Shown here: positions 13,916 to 20,019 of the stretch, in pieces
Layout of the letters: the number at the start of each line of letters is the position of its first letter
Position numbering within the stretch: the stretch's first letter is position 1
NCBI GenBank assembly: GCA_934692295.1
Contig: CAKUTL010000027.1
Coordinates: 1 to 20,019, forward strand
Length of the DNA stretch: 20,019 nucleotides
Direction: 5' to 3'
Source: an uncultured Candidatus Melainabacteria bacterium
GTDB lineage: Bacteria > Cyanobacteriota > Vampirovibrionia > Gastranaerophilales > Gastranaerophilaceae
The notes under the pieces: model-generated
The model's database searches: none
Told to the model about the DNA's origin: nothing
Seen by the model: only the letters and a program-made list of their open reading frames with translations
Translations under genes and position numbers: made by a program

Positions 13916-13921
13916 TATAAT
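13916..13921 (+). promoter_or_regulatory. -10 of lipA
   Basis: TATAAT lies 25 nt before the lipA start codon. No convincing -35 is seen at 17 nt. The leader contains AAGAGGGG (13931-13938). Confidence 0.4.
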
Positions 13922-13946
13922 TATAAAAACAAGAGGGGTTAAAAAA

Positions 13947-14792
13947 GTGCGTGAAAGATTACCTGAATATTTAAAAAGACCAATTATTGATACTGAAAAA
14001 ACAAGAACAGTAAGAAAAATCCTAAAAACAAACTGTTTAAATACTGTTTGTGAAAACGCACGTTGTCCAAATAAAAATGAATGTTACACAAAGCATACCG
14101 CAACATTCCTCATCATGGGCGGAGTTTGTACAAGAAATTGCAAATACTGCAACATCTCATGCCAGAAGCCGGAACCTCTTGATACAGAAGAACCAAAACA
14201 TATTGCTAAAGCAGTAAAAGATTTAGGGTTAAAATATGCAGTAATAACCTCTGTTACCAGAGATGATTTGCCTGATGGCGGGGCAGAACACTTTGCACAA
14301 TGTATTGAAGAAATCCGCAAAACTTCTCCAAATACAAAAATTGAAATCCTAACTCCGGATTTTAAAGGAAATATTGAATCTTTAAACACAATAATAAAAG
14401 CCCATCCGGATGTATTTAATCATAATATTGAAGCCGTTCGAGGAATATTCAAAACTGTTCGCCCACAAGGGAATTATGATACATCACTTGACGTTTTAAA
14501 ATATGTAAAAGAAAACAGTGATATAAAAACAAAATCAGGATTAATTATAGGACTTGGTGAAACTTTTGAGCAAATCAAAGAAACTTTTAAAGATTTATAT
14601 AATGTAGGTTGTGATATTCTTACTGTCGGTCAATACATTCAACCGTCCAAAGAACATTATCCGGTTGGGAAATATTATACACTAGAAGAATATGAAGAAT
14701 TAAAAAAACTTGCAGCATCTGTTGGAATTAAGAATTACCAAATAGGACCACTTGTCAGAAGTTCATACAATGCCGCAAGTTTAATGGAATAG
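13947..14792 (+). CDS. lipA: Lipoyl synthase
   Basis: This radical SAM enzyme inserts two sulfurs into the octanoyl chain on lipoyl carrier domains, completing lipoate for pyruvate dehydrogenase-type or glycine cleavage complexes. The 281-residue protein shows the auxiliary cluster motif C35-x4-C40-x5-C46 (CENARCPNKNEC), the radical SAM motif C61-x3-C65-x2-C68 (CTRNCKYC), the glycine-rich strand GLIIGLGE, and the terminal RSSY (271-274) that contributes a serine ligand to the auxiliary cluster. The GTG start is supported by AAGAGGGG 8 nt upstream. No LipB/LplA or lipoylated enzyme is next to it. The end is 12 nt from the convergent OmpH-like gene. Confidence 0.95.
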   Translation: MRERLPEYLKRPIIDTEKTRTVRKILKTNCLNTVCENARCPNKNECYTKHTATFLIMGGVCTRNCKYCNISCQKPEPLDTEEPKHIAKAVKDLGLKYAVITSVTRDDLPDGGAEHFAQCIEEIRKTSPNTKIEILTPDFKGNIESLNTIIKAHPDVFNHNIEAVRGIFKTVRPQGNYDTSLDVLKYVKENSDIKTKSGLIIGLGETFEQIKETFKDLYNVGCDILTVGQYIQPSKEHYPVGKYYTLEEYEELKKLAASVGIKNYQIGPLVRSSYNAASLME

Positions 14793-14804
14793 ACGAAGAA
14801 ATGA

Positions 14805-15266
14805 CTATTTTAACTTTTTAACAACCTTATCTGTAATATCTTCCCCTCCGGAAATCACCATGCCTGTCGGAAGAACAAGGTTATAATTTTCGTGCTTTGC
14901 CTCATTAGAAATCAATGTGCGAATTTTATTAGTAATTTTCGTAATCTTACTGTTATATTCATCTTCCATCTGCTGCTTTTGGAATTCTATTTGTTTTCGA
15001 TAAACAGCTTCCTTTTGCAAGGCTTTATTTCTGTCTGTTTCATTGACTATCTCATTTTGCGCCTTTGAAATAAGGGTATTTAATTCCTCCATCTTTTTAT
15101 CCTGAGAGATTTTCAGAGTTTGCATTTCTGAAGATTTCGATAAGATTGTAGGAACATCTACGACTGCAACTTTGTATCGTGGAAGAGATACCGCTACATT
15201 ATTCACGTTATATCCCACAAAAAATACCAATATACATGCCAGAATAAACCAAAAATTATTTTTCAT
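14805..15266 (-). CDS. OmpH/Skp-like periplasmic chaperone-family protein
   Basis: The start at 15266 is preferred because GTGGGG lies just upstream and MKNNFWFILACILVFFVGYNV is then an N-terminal signal or anchor; 11 more codons are possible upstream. The 153-residue protein then has KVAVVDVPTILSKSSEMQ, the Skp/OmpH opening strand ('vavVDvqkil'). A long charged coiled coil follows (about 60-125, rich in Lys, Glu and Gln), and the end LVLPTGMVISGGEDITDKVVKKL matches the Skp core strand and closing GG.DIT. Skp holds unfolded outer-membrane proteins in the periplasm. The hydrophobic segment lacks a clear cleavage site (VNNVAVSLP), so the protein may stay membrane-anchored. The presence of this family supports a diderm cell. 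Confidence 0.82.
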   Translation of the reverse strand: MKNNFWFILACILVFFVGYNVNNVAVSLPRYKVAVVDVPTILSKSSEMQTLKISQDKKMEELNTLISKAQNEIVNETDRNKALQKEAVYRKQIEFQKQQMEDEYNSKITKITNKIRTLISNEAKHENYNLVLPTGMVISGGEDITDKVVKKLK

Positions 15267-15328
15267 TATATCCCCACCCTTTCTGAAAACATTTTTCATA
15301 TAACATAGAAATTTTAACTTTTAGAAGC

Positions 15329-15353
15329 AAAAAAAAATCCCCCAAGAAGGGAG
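15329..15353 (-). terminator. Rho-independent terminator of the 174-residue protein gene
   Basis: On the minus strand this is CTCCC-TTCTT-GGGGG (five pairs, one G-U), an A, then nine T. It lies about 53 bp beyond the stop at 15406. Between them are two adjoining copies of AGGAAATTTA (15386-15395 and 15396-15405), a small tandem repeat touching the stop codon. Confidence 0.8.
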
Positions 15354-15405
15354 AATTTGTTTAAAATAATAGTAAACATAAGGAAAGGAAATTTAAGGAA
15401 ATTTA

Positions 15406-15930
15406 TTAAGAAAAAATACTTTTCAAAGAGTCAACACCCTTGGTTTCTTCTTTTTCGGATTTACCGGCAAGAAGTTCTCCACGATAGAATGGGTTTGAAC
15501 CGTCTTTGTCTTTAGAAGCTGCAGCAGCAAAAATGCTGATAAAATGAGATGCTGAATTTGTTTCAGTAGCTTTTTGAGTTTCAGTAACAACCTCATTAAC
15601 TGCAGGCATATATTTACCATCAAGTCTATTTACAACTGATGCTTGAGAATTCAAATATTGGATAGAAGCTAGTGTAGATTGATTGAATTGGAATTGAACA
15701 GAATTGTTCATTGCAATTTGTTTTTGAAGGTTAGTATCAATCTTGCCTTGGTATAAGTCAACACCTAATTCAACAGGTTTAGCGATTGATTGAACTTGAG
15801 CTGCTGAATTATTTGTATAAGATGCACTCTTTTGAGCTGCACGGCGAAGAATTTCTTGTGATACATCTTTAAGGATAGAAGTATCAATACCGTTTTTGTA
15901 TAATGAACTATAATTTACATTTAAACTCAT
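15406..15930 (-). CDS. Unrecognised 174-residue soluble protein
   Basis: No family is recognised. The protein starts MSLNVNYSSLYKNGIDTSI and has no signal peptide or membrane helix. It is rich in Ser, Ala, Asn, Gln and Thr and appears mainly helical, with Gln/Asn-rich segments in the middle (about 65-105: QKQIAMNNSVQFQFNQSTLA). An Ala-rich stretch (SIFAAAASKDKDGSNPFY) and a charged C-terminus ending DSLKSIFS follow. This composition is reminiscent of exported structural proteins that leave without a Sec signal, such as flagellar or type III rod/filament subunits, but there is no motif to prove it. AAGGGA sits 9 nt before the ATG. The only good promoter upstream looks like sigma-28 type, and a strong terminator follows, so it is a single-gene unit. 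Confidence 0.65.
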   Translation of the reverse strand: MSLNVNYSSLYKNGIDTSILKDVSQEILRRAAQKSASYTNNSAAQVQSIAKPVELGVDLYQGKIDTNLQKQIAMNNSVQFQFNQSTLASIQYLNSQASVVNRLDGKYMPAVNEVVTETQKATETNSASHFISIFAAAASKDKDGSNPFYRGELLAGKSEKEETKGVDSLKSIFS

Positions 15931-15962
15931 TAGATTGTATCCCTTGGTTTCCTTACAAATAT

Positions 15963-15991
15963 ATATTCGGCATCCGACCTAAAAAACTTTA
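15963..15991 (-). promoter_or_regulatory. Candidate sigma-28-type promoter before the 174-residue protein gene
   Basis: On the minus strand this is TAAAGTTT beginning at 15991, with GCCGAATAT beginning at 15971; TAAA to GCCG spacing is 16 nt. The published consensuses are TAAAGTTT-N11-GCCGATAA (E. coli FliA, i.e. 15 nt between TAAA and GCCG) and TAAA-N14-16-GCCGATAT (B. subtilis SigD). The first five bases of the -10 match, while the next three are shifted by an inserted A. The start would be about 30-35 nt before the ATG, and no good sigma-70 promoter is seen in the same place. Confidence 0.45.
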
Positions 15992-16008
15992 GAAAACAAT
16001 CTAAGTTT
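15981..16008 (-). terminator. Possible weak terminator after the XRE regulator gene
   Basis: On the minus strand AAACTTAGA, a 6-nt loop, then TCTAAAGTTT (one bulge) is followed by a T run. The stem is A/T-only apart from two G-C pairs, so it is weak. It overlaps the -35 of the candidate sigma-28 promoter, and either reading may be the true one. Confidence 0.35.
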
Positions 16009-16038
16009 GTTAAGATTTTGTTACATATGAAAAGAAGT

Positions 16039-16392
16039 TTAGAGCAAGTTCTTTTTCAGTGTTGTTAGGCTTTTGTTTATTGCATTTATACTATTTTCAT
16101 AAAAAATAAGTTCAGCATCAGTAGCTTGAGCTATACGAGATATAAGACTATCTTTTGTGGGGTTATTTGTTAAATCTGTATTAAAACCAAATTCTCGTAA
16201 ATCAATACTCAAAACACTTACAATTTGGAAAAAAGATTTTAGAGATGGAGTATAGCAACCACTTTCAATTCGAGAAATATGTTGATCGCTTAAATCAACC
16301 CTCTCTGCAAGTTCTGCTTGGGTAAGATTAAGTTTTTTGCGGTGCATTTTTATTGTTTTAGCAAGATATGCCTTGTCATCAAACTTCATCAT
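16039..16392 (-). CDS. XRE-family helix-turn-helix transcriptional regulator
   Basis: The 117-residue protein has an N-terminal Cro/C1-type domain (about 8-66). LAKTIKMHRKKLNLTQAELAERVDLSDQHISRIESG contains the two DNA-reading helices (QAELAERV and SDQHISRIE), followed by YTPSLKSFFQIVSVLSI. The C-terminal 50 residues (ISRIAQATDAELIFYENSINAINKSL) form a short helical tail that probably dimerises. The start at 16392 (or the next ATG at 16389) follows GGAG by 8 nt; an upstream extension in frame lacks a ribosome binding site and crosses a likely operator. It is divergent from the glycan operon, with paired TGATGTNNACA sites in between, so it may regulate that operon and itself. Confidence 0.88.
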   Translation of the reverse strand: MMKFDDKAYLAKTIKMHRKKLNLTQAELAERVDLSDQHISRIESGCYTPSLKSFFQIVSVLSIDLREFGFNTDLTNNPTKDSLISRIAQATDAELIFYENSINAINKSLTTLKKNLL

Positions 16393-16412
16393 AATAACAT
16401 CTCCAATACTAA

Positions 16413-16427
16413 AATATGATGTCAACA
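16413..16427. promoter_or_regulatory. Candidate operator 1 (AATATGATGTCAACA)
   Basis: This differs by one base from 16466-16480. It lies about 21 bp upstream of the XRE start and contains the dyad core TGTnnACA; its complement includes TTGACA, so it may overlap the regulator's own -35. Confidence 0.4.
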
Positions 16428-16441
16428 AACATTTTTTAATA

Positions 16442-16470
16442 TTGTAAGCACACATTTTAATAAATAATAT
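16442..16470 (+). promoter_or_regulatory. Candidate promoter of the surface-glycan operon
   Basis: TTGTAA, a 17-nt spacer, then TAATAT. The second operator copy covers its -10 and start region. A second possible -10, TATAAT at 16513-16518, lacks a -35. Confidence 0.4.
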
Positions 16471-16480
16471 GATGTAAACA
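16466..16480. promoter_or_regulatory. Candidate operator 2 (AATATGATGTAAACA)
   Basis: It is 53 bp from copy 1 (about five helical turns) and overlaps the -10 of the candidate glycan-operon promoter. That position suits repression by the divergent XRE protein. Confidence 0.4.
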
Positions 16481-16500
16481 TATAAATAATTCTTAATAAA

Positions 16501-16547
16501 TATACGCTTATATATAATTATATGTTAATATTATATGCAAGCGTATA
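16501..16547. repeat. 9-bp inverted repeat before the glycosyltransferase gene
   Basis: TATACGCTT (16501-16509) and AAGCGTATA (16539-16547) are perfect inverses around a 29-nt A/T spacer. It could be an operator dyad or an mRNA stem-loop in the operon leader, ending 27 nt before the start codon. Confidence 0.55.
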
Positions 16548-16574
16548 GTGAGAGATATTTTAAAGAGAAAAGTT

Positions 16575-17303
16575 ATGATTGATAAGAATATTATTTGTAT
16601 GAAATGGGGTACTAAATTTGGAGCATCATACGTAAACAGACTATACGATATGGTTGAGAGAAACACAACTGTACCACATAGGTTTGTATGCTTTACAGAT
16701 GATGCAAATGGTTTGAATCCAAATATAGAAACACGTCCGCTTCCATTTTTAGACGATAATGGACTTCCTGAAAAAGCTTGGAAAAAACTGGGGCTTTTTA
16801 CTGATAAATTAGCAGATTTGGAAGGAGAAGCCTTATTTTTAGATTTAGATATTGTTATTTTACACAATATTGACGAAGTTTTAACTGCAACAGGAGATTT
16901 CAGAATTATCAAAGATTGGGATTTTCCAAATGATATTATCGGCAATTCATCCGTTTTCAAATTCAAAGTAAACAAACATGCCGATATTATTGAAAATTTT
17001 TATAAGGAAGGAAAAGACATCAGAAAACGTTACAAAAATGAACAAGCATTCCTCTCTCACCAAATGTATGACAAAGGTATTTTGCAATACTGGAATGATG
17101 GATGGTGTGTAAGTTTCAAAAGAAATTGTCTTTGGAAATTCCCGATAAACTATTTTAAAGTTCCGAAAGAACCAAAATCCGCAAAAATTCTTGTATTTCA
17201 TGGACGTCCAAACCCTGAACAAGCATACGAAGGATATTGGGGGAAAGGAGGTTTTAGATACGTGAAACCGACTAAATGGTTAGACAAATATTGGAATAAA
17301 TAA
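16575..17303 (+). CDS. GT-A-type glycosyltransferase with DxD motif
   Basis: The 242-residue protein opens with KNIICMKWGTKFGASYVNRLY, a nucleotide-sugar binding opening like that of GT8-type enzymes, and FVCFTDD at 37-43. FLDLDIVI at 88-95 has D90 and D92, the metal/nucleotide-sugar DxD. KNEQAFLSH (154-162) and VFHGRPNP (207-214) fit the acceptor and pyrophosphate side of this fold. It has no membrane segment, so it acts at the cytosolic face. A GTG at 16548 would add 9 residues but lacks a ribosome binding site; ATG 16575 has only a weak AAAGAGA. It heads a tight operon with two GT9 enzymes and an acyltransferase, pointing to lipopolysaccharide core or capsule assembly. Donor sugar unknown. 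Confidence 0.85.
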   Translation: MIDKNIICMKWGTKFGASYVNRLYDMVERNTTVPHRFVCFTDDANGLNPNIETRPLPFLDDNGLPEKAWKKLGLFTDKLADLEGEALFLDLDIVILHNIDEVLTATGDFRIIKDWDFPNDIIGNSSVFKFKVNKHADIIENFYKEGKDIRKRYKNEQAFLSHQMYDKGILQYWNDGWCVSFKRNCLWKFPINYFKVPKEPKSAKILVFHGRPNPEQAYEGYWGKGGFRYVKPTKWLDKYWNK

Positions 17304-17307
17304 TCTT

Positions 17308-17406
17308 ATGAAAAAATTTAGAGAAATTATAGTTTTATCACTTGGAGCCGTTGTTTTTGGATTTTGGTTGTTCACTGAATGTTTTCACAAGGAAAAGAGA
17401 AAATGA
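17308..17406 (+). CDS. 32-residue membrane micropeptide, coupled to the next gene
   Basis: It starts 4 nt after the glycosyltransferase stop. The frame begins MKKFREIIVLSLGAVVFGFW and ends with a basic tail HKEKRK: a positively charged N-terminus, one hydrophobic helix (about 7-22) and a charged end. Its TGA overlaps the ATG of the next gene (ATGA). The 99-nt frame filling the gap exactly, with start and stop joined to both neighbours, favours a real gene over chance. No Shine-Dalgarno is visible, so re-initiation is implied. It may anchor or regulate the flanking glycosyltransferases; that is inference. A purely translational-coupling role is the alternative. Confidence 0.5.
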   Translation: MKKFREIIVLSLGAVVFGFWLFTECFHKEKRK

Positions 17407-18401
17407 GCAACCCAAACTACAAAAAAATTTTAATAATACGAATTGGAGCAATAGGAGATGTAGTACATACATCTATGGCTTATCATGCAATAAAAGAATC
17501 TAATCCAGATACAGAAATTCATTATCTTACAACGATAGATAAACGATTACTTGAAAACGATTTAGCCATTTCTAAAGTATGGAGTATTGATTACAAGTTT
17601 AAACCTTTTTCTAAGGATACATTTGAATTCGCAAATCAGTTAAAATCTGAAAATTTTGATGCCGTAATTAATCTTCAACCTTCATTTAAAACAAGATTTC
17701 TTTGTTTTTTAGCAGGGATAAAAAAACAATATACCTATAAAAAAAATAATAAAATCCATGCAGTGAACAATTATTGGCAAACCGCGAAAGAAGCATTTCC
17801 CAATATAAAAATTTATCCAAAACTTAATATCACACTTGCTGAAAATGTTTGTGAACAGATGAAAAAGGTAGTTGAACAATACTCTCATCCACTAATAATT
17901 TTTAATGCGGGAAATATTTTTGCAAAACGACAAGGAAGAACTTATCCGATAAAAAAATGGATTGAATTAGGGAATAAAATTCAACAAAAATACAATAGCA
18001 CAATAATTATCACCGGAGTTAAGGAAGATGAAAAAATGCTCAAATCTCTTGAACGCATTCCAAATTCCGTTTCTTTTGTGGATAAATTAACACTAGAAGA
18101 AAACTCCGCCCTAATAAAAAATTGCGATTTACTAATCTCCGGCGATAGTGGACCTTTACATATTGCAAACGCACTTGGAGTAAAAACGATCGGATTATTT
18201 GGTTCCATGCCTGCAAAAAGAACGGGTATATATAGTAATGGAGAAATAATTATTTCAAAGAAAGAGTGTGTTCCTTGTAATAGTAGAAAATGCAAATACC
18301 TTCGAGGTTCTGTCGATTTATATGCTCCTTGCATGAAAATGATAACAACAGATGAAATTATGGAAAAAGTATCACTACAATTGGCTCAAGGGGAGAACTA
18401 A
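17403..18401 (+). CDS. GT9-family glycosyltransferase (heptosyltransferase-like, WaaF/WaaC type)
   Basis: The start at 17403 is set by AAGGA about 9 nt upstream and the ATGA overlap with the micropeptide; earlier in-frame codons lie within that gene. The 332-residue GT-B protein opens KKILIIRIGAIGDVVHTSMA (the GDVV/L nucleotide-side loop) and has NAGNIFAKRQGRTYPIKKW near 168-186. GDSGPLHIANALGVKTIGLFG (247-267) is the GT9 donor-binding signature. Near the end, C289-V-P-C292, C297 and C310 form a cysteine pattern seen in ADP-heptose:LPS heptosyltransferases and relatives. It transfers heptose or a similar sugar to a lipid-linked core. The true sugar cannot be read from sequence. Confidence 0.9.
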   Translation: MSNPNYKKILIIRIGAIGDVVHTSMAYHAIKESNPDTEIHYLTTIDKRLLENDLAISKVWSIDYKFKPFSKDTFEFANQLKSENFDAVINLQPSFKTRFLCFLAGIKKQYTYKKNNKIHAVNNYWQTAKEAFPNIKIYPKLNITLAENVCEQMKKVVEQYSHPLIIFNAGNIFAKRQGRTYPIKKWIELGNKIQQKYNSTIIITGVKEDEKMLKSLERIPNSVSFVDKLTLEENSALIKNCDLLISGDSGPLHIANALGVKTIGLFGSMPAKRTGIYSNGEIIISKKECVPCNSRKCKYLRGSVDLYAPCMKMITTDEIMEKVSLQLAQGEN

Positions 18402-18403
18402 AC

Positions 18404-19321
18404 GTGGGAAAAGAGAAAATATTTTTAGTTTTTAATACGGCATGTTTTGGAGATGCGTTGTTATGTAATACTTTATGCCAAAACATTAAAATCAACTACC
18501 CTGATTCAAAAATAGTTTTTATTTGTGATAAGCCATACTACGAGGCTGTTAAATTTCAACAAGATGTTGATGAAGTTGTGGTTTATGATAAACATGGAAA
18601 AAATAAAGGGTTATTCGGATTTTTTAATTTTATTATGAATTTCCCATACCAAAATCCCTATTGTTCCTTTATCACTTATTTAAATTATCGAAACATTCTT
18701 ATCGCTAAATTCCTTAAATCAAAGCATATAATTTCAGAAAATAAAAAAGATAAATCTTTACCAGTATCTTTCCAGCATGCCAAACTATTAGAACAACTTA
18801 CCCATAAAGAAAGTCTTGATTTACCGATTAAATATAACATTGAGCAAACACTGCCAAACAGATTAGCTTCAATAATCAGAAATGATAAAAAATATATTGC
18901 ACTTTGTACAACAAGTAAAGATGAAACAAAAGATATGCCAATTTCTATTGCCACAGATTTGATAAATAAAATCAACAAAGAAAAATACGAAGTTGTATTT
19001 GTAGGTGCAGGTAATAAAGCTAAAAATTACAGTGAAGAACTTAAAAATAATAACTGCAAATTTGTAGATATAGTAAATAAAACATCCATTTCCGAACTCG
19101 GAAAAGTCTTGAAAAATTGCGAAGCATTAATTAGTGTTGATACTGGAACAATGCATCTTGGTTGTGCGGTTAGAATTCCTGTTTGTGTAGTCTTTTATAA
19201 ACCCAATATGACAAATAAATGGGCTCCAAGAAAAGAATTATACAATTCCATAGTAATTCAGGAAAATCAAACAGCAGAAAATATTTGGAAAAATACAAAA
19301 CACTTAATGGAGAATAAATAA
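18404..19321 (+). CDS. Second GT9-family glycosyltransferase
   Basis: The 305-residue protein starts with GTG, 2 nt after the previous stop, with GGGGAG about 8 nt upstream. It opens KIFLVFNTACFGDALLCNTLCQ, the same nucleotide-side loop as its neighbour but with GDALL, and carries ISVDTGTMHLGCAVRIPVCVVFY (243-265), a variant of the GT9 signature in which DTGTMH replaces DSGPLH. KDMPI near 177-181 replaces the usual K-W motif. It is divergent in sequence from the adjacent GT9 enzyme, so the two probably add different sugars or linkages in order. Its TAA shares an A with the next ATG (TAATG). Confidence 0.87.
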   Translation: MGKEKIFLVFNTACFGDALLCNTLCQNIKINYPDSKIVFICDKPYYEAVKFQQDVDEVVVYDKHGKNKGLFGFFNFIMNFPYQNPYCSFITYLNYRNILIAKFLKSKHIISENKKDKSLPVSFQHAKLLEQLTHKESLDLPIKYNIEQTLPNRLASIIRNDKKYIALCTTSKDETKDMPISIATDLINKINKEKYEVVFVGAGNKAKNYSEELKNNNCKFVDIVNKTSISELGKVLKNCEALISVDTGTMHLGCAVRIPVCVVFYKPNMTNKWAPRKELYNSIVIQENQTAENIWKNTKHLMENK

Positions 19322-19941
19322 TGTTTAAGTTTTTAAGAAATAAGATTTATAAAATTGATAAAAATGGAAATAAAAAGCGAGTATTTTTTATTCGTGGTAT
19401 TCATTTTAGTTTTAAGGGAAAAAATTCTGTTGTAGAAATTCATGAACCTGTTGCTAAATTTGACCGTTGCCGAATTGTTTGCGGGGATAATTGTTTTGTT
19501 TCTATTAATTCTTCTCCATACAGAATTAAAAAGCTAAAAGTATTAGCAAATGGTGATAATTCATCAATCAAAATCGGGAAAAACTTTTCATTAAAAAATT
19601 CTTGCGAAATTATAACCAGACCGGAAAAGAATTTAAGTTTGACAATTGGAGATGATTGCCAATTTGGTTCACAAATTATTATCCGATTAACAGATGGACA
19701 TAAAGTTATAGATATAAATAACAGAACAGTTTTGAATAAAGGAAAAGATGTTGTTATCGGGAACCACTGTTGGATAACAAGTTATGTAAAAATTCTCAAA
19801 GGAAGTATCATTGCCCCTAATTCTGTTGTTGGAATGTCTAGTATTGTTGCAGGAAAATGTGATACTCCAAATTCTGTATATGCAGGAAATCCTGCGAAAT
19901 TAAAGAAAACAAATATAACTTGGGATAGAGAATGCCCATAA
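19321..19941 (+). CDS. Left-handed beta-helix (hexapeptide) O-acyltransferase, probably O-acetyltransferase
   Basis: The 206-residue protein has hexapeptide-repeat turns ([LIV]-G-x4 pattern) in two stretches: about 45-115 (FDRCRIVCGDNCFVSI, SIKIGKNFSLKNSCEI, SLTIGDDCQFGSQIII) and 143-192 (VVIGNHCWITSYVKILKG, IIAPNSVVGMSSIVAG, VYAGNPAKL). TDGHKVID holds H127, the likely catalytic base. The closing VYAGNPAKLKK is typical of WcaF/LacA-like acetyltransferases. It would use acetyl-CoA to acylate a sugar of the glycan made by its operon neighbours. Its start overlaps the GT9 stop. No gene follows on this strand before the window ends. Confidence 0.88.
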   Translation: MFKFLRNKIYKIDKNGNKKRVFFIRGIHFSFKGKNSVVEIHEPVAKFDRCRIVCGDNCFVSINSSPYRIKKLKVLANGDNSSIKIGKNFSLKNSCEIITRPEKNLSLTIGDDCQFGSQIIIRLTDGHKVIDINNRTVLNKGKDVVIGNHCWITSYVKILKGSIIAPNSVVGMSSIVAGKCDTPNSVYAGNPAKLKKTNITWDRECP

Positions 19942-19960
19942 AATTTTCAAAATTTAGCTC

Positions 19961-19984
19961 AAAAAAAAGACCTCGTTAGAGGTC
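19961..19984 (-). terminator. Rho-independent terminator of a leftward gene beyond the right edge
   Basis: GACCTC and GAGGTC form a perfect 6-bp stem with a 4-nt loop (TAAC on the minus strand), followed on that strand by eight T. On the plus strand the T run comes only about 10 nt later, so it serves mainly a leftward transcript arriving from outside the window, and perhaps also ends the glycan operon. Confidence 0.75.
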
Positions 19985-20019
19985 AAGGTTGGTTATTTTT
20001 TGGTTATGTTATAGTATTA

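Noticed and set aside
14084..14389. Leftward frame within lipA
   Set aside because: It is antisense to a gene with all catalytic cysteines intact, with no start signal.
16979..16987. GCCGATAT inside the GT-A glycosyltransferase gene as a sigma-28 promoter
   Set aside because: It is within a coding sequence and the nearest upstream TAAA is only 7 nt away, wrong for sigma-28 spacing.

Overview
The window is AT-rich, gene-dense bacterial DNA using the standard code (TAA, TGA and TAG all serve as stops). Several genes point to a diderm: an OmpH/Skp-like chaperone, an OmpA-like protein, two GT9 heptosyltransferase-type enzymes and an O-acyltransferase. The pseudopilin N-terminus (AFTLAEVLITLGIIGVVAVM), a SpoIID-like protein in a diderm, a sigma-28-like factor and the low GC content resemble Vampirovibrionia/Melainabacteria (Gastranaerophilales-type gut bacteria). 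That placement is an inference from memory of the group; no marker gene in the window proves it.

Layout. 1-113 is the 5' end of a leftward zinc carboxypeptidase/deacylase. 198-2413 is a folate (p-aminobenzoate) operon: a PabB-PabC fusion overlapping pabA. 2414-2733 holds no long gene but contains a compact locus: a 25-residue hydrophobic micropeptide with a near-perfect ribosome binding site, flanked by 12-bp direct repeats, and opposed by a near-consensus antisense promoter and a terminator hairpin. It looks like a type I toxin-antitoxin module. 2734-4420 has ftsY and a pseudopilin, both leftward. 4421-4773 contains a short tandem repeat and a MITE-like element with 11-bp inverted ends. 4774-8958 is a cell-envelope stretch (SpoIID-like protein, murJ, two small membrane proteins), ending tail-to-tail with leftward comM/yifB (8955-10493). 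10578-12406 carries an M16 peptidase homologue lacking its zinc motif and an OmpA-like lipidless periplasmic protein, ending tail-to-tail with a sigma-28-like factor (12403-13227). Next come a small secreted protein, lipA, an OmpH-like protein, an unrecognised 174-residue protein and an XRE regulator. 16575-19941 is a tightly packed surface-glycan operon: GT-A transferase, 32-residue membrane micropeptide, two GT9 transferases and a hexapeptide acyltransferase.

Regulation seen in the sequence. Seven genes that begin a transcription unit, or could do so, lack a Shine-Dalgarno sequence. Each has a -10-like hexamer exactly 6 nt before its ATG, so transcription would start at the start codon (leaderless mRNAs). 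Genes inside operons or with a leader have normal ribosome binding sites. A candidate sigma-28 promoter (TAAA-N16-GCCGA) lies before the unrecognised 174-residue gene, in the same window as a sigma-28-family factor. No rRNA, tRNA, CRISPR array, transposase or phage gene was seen.
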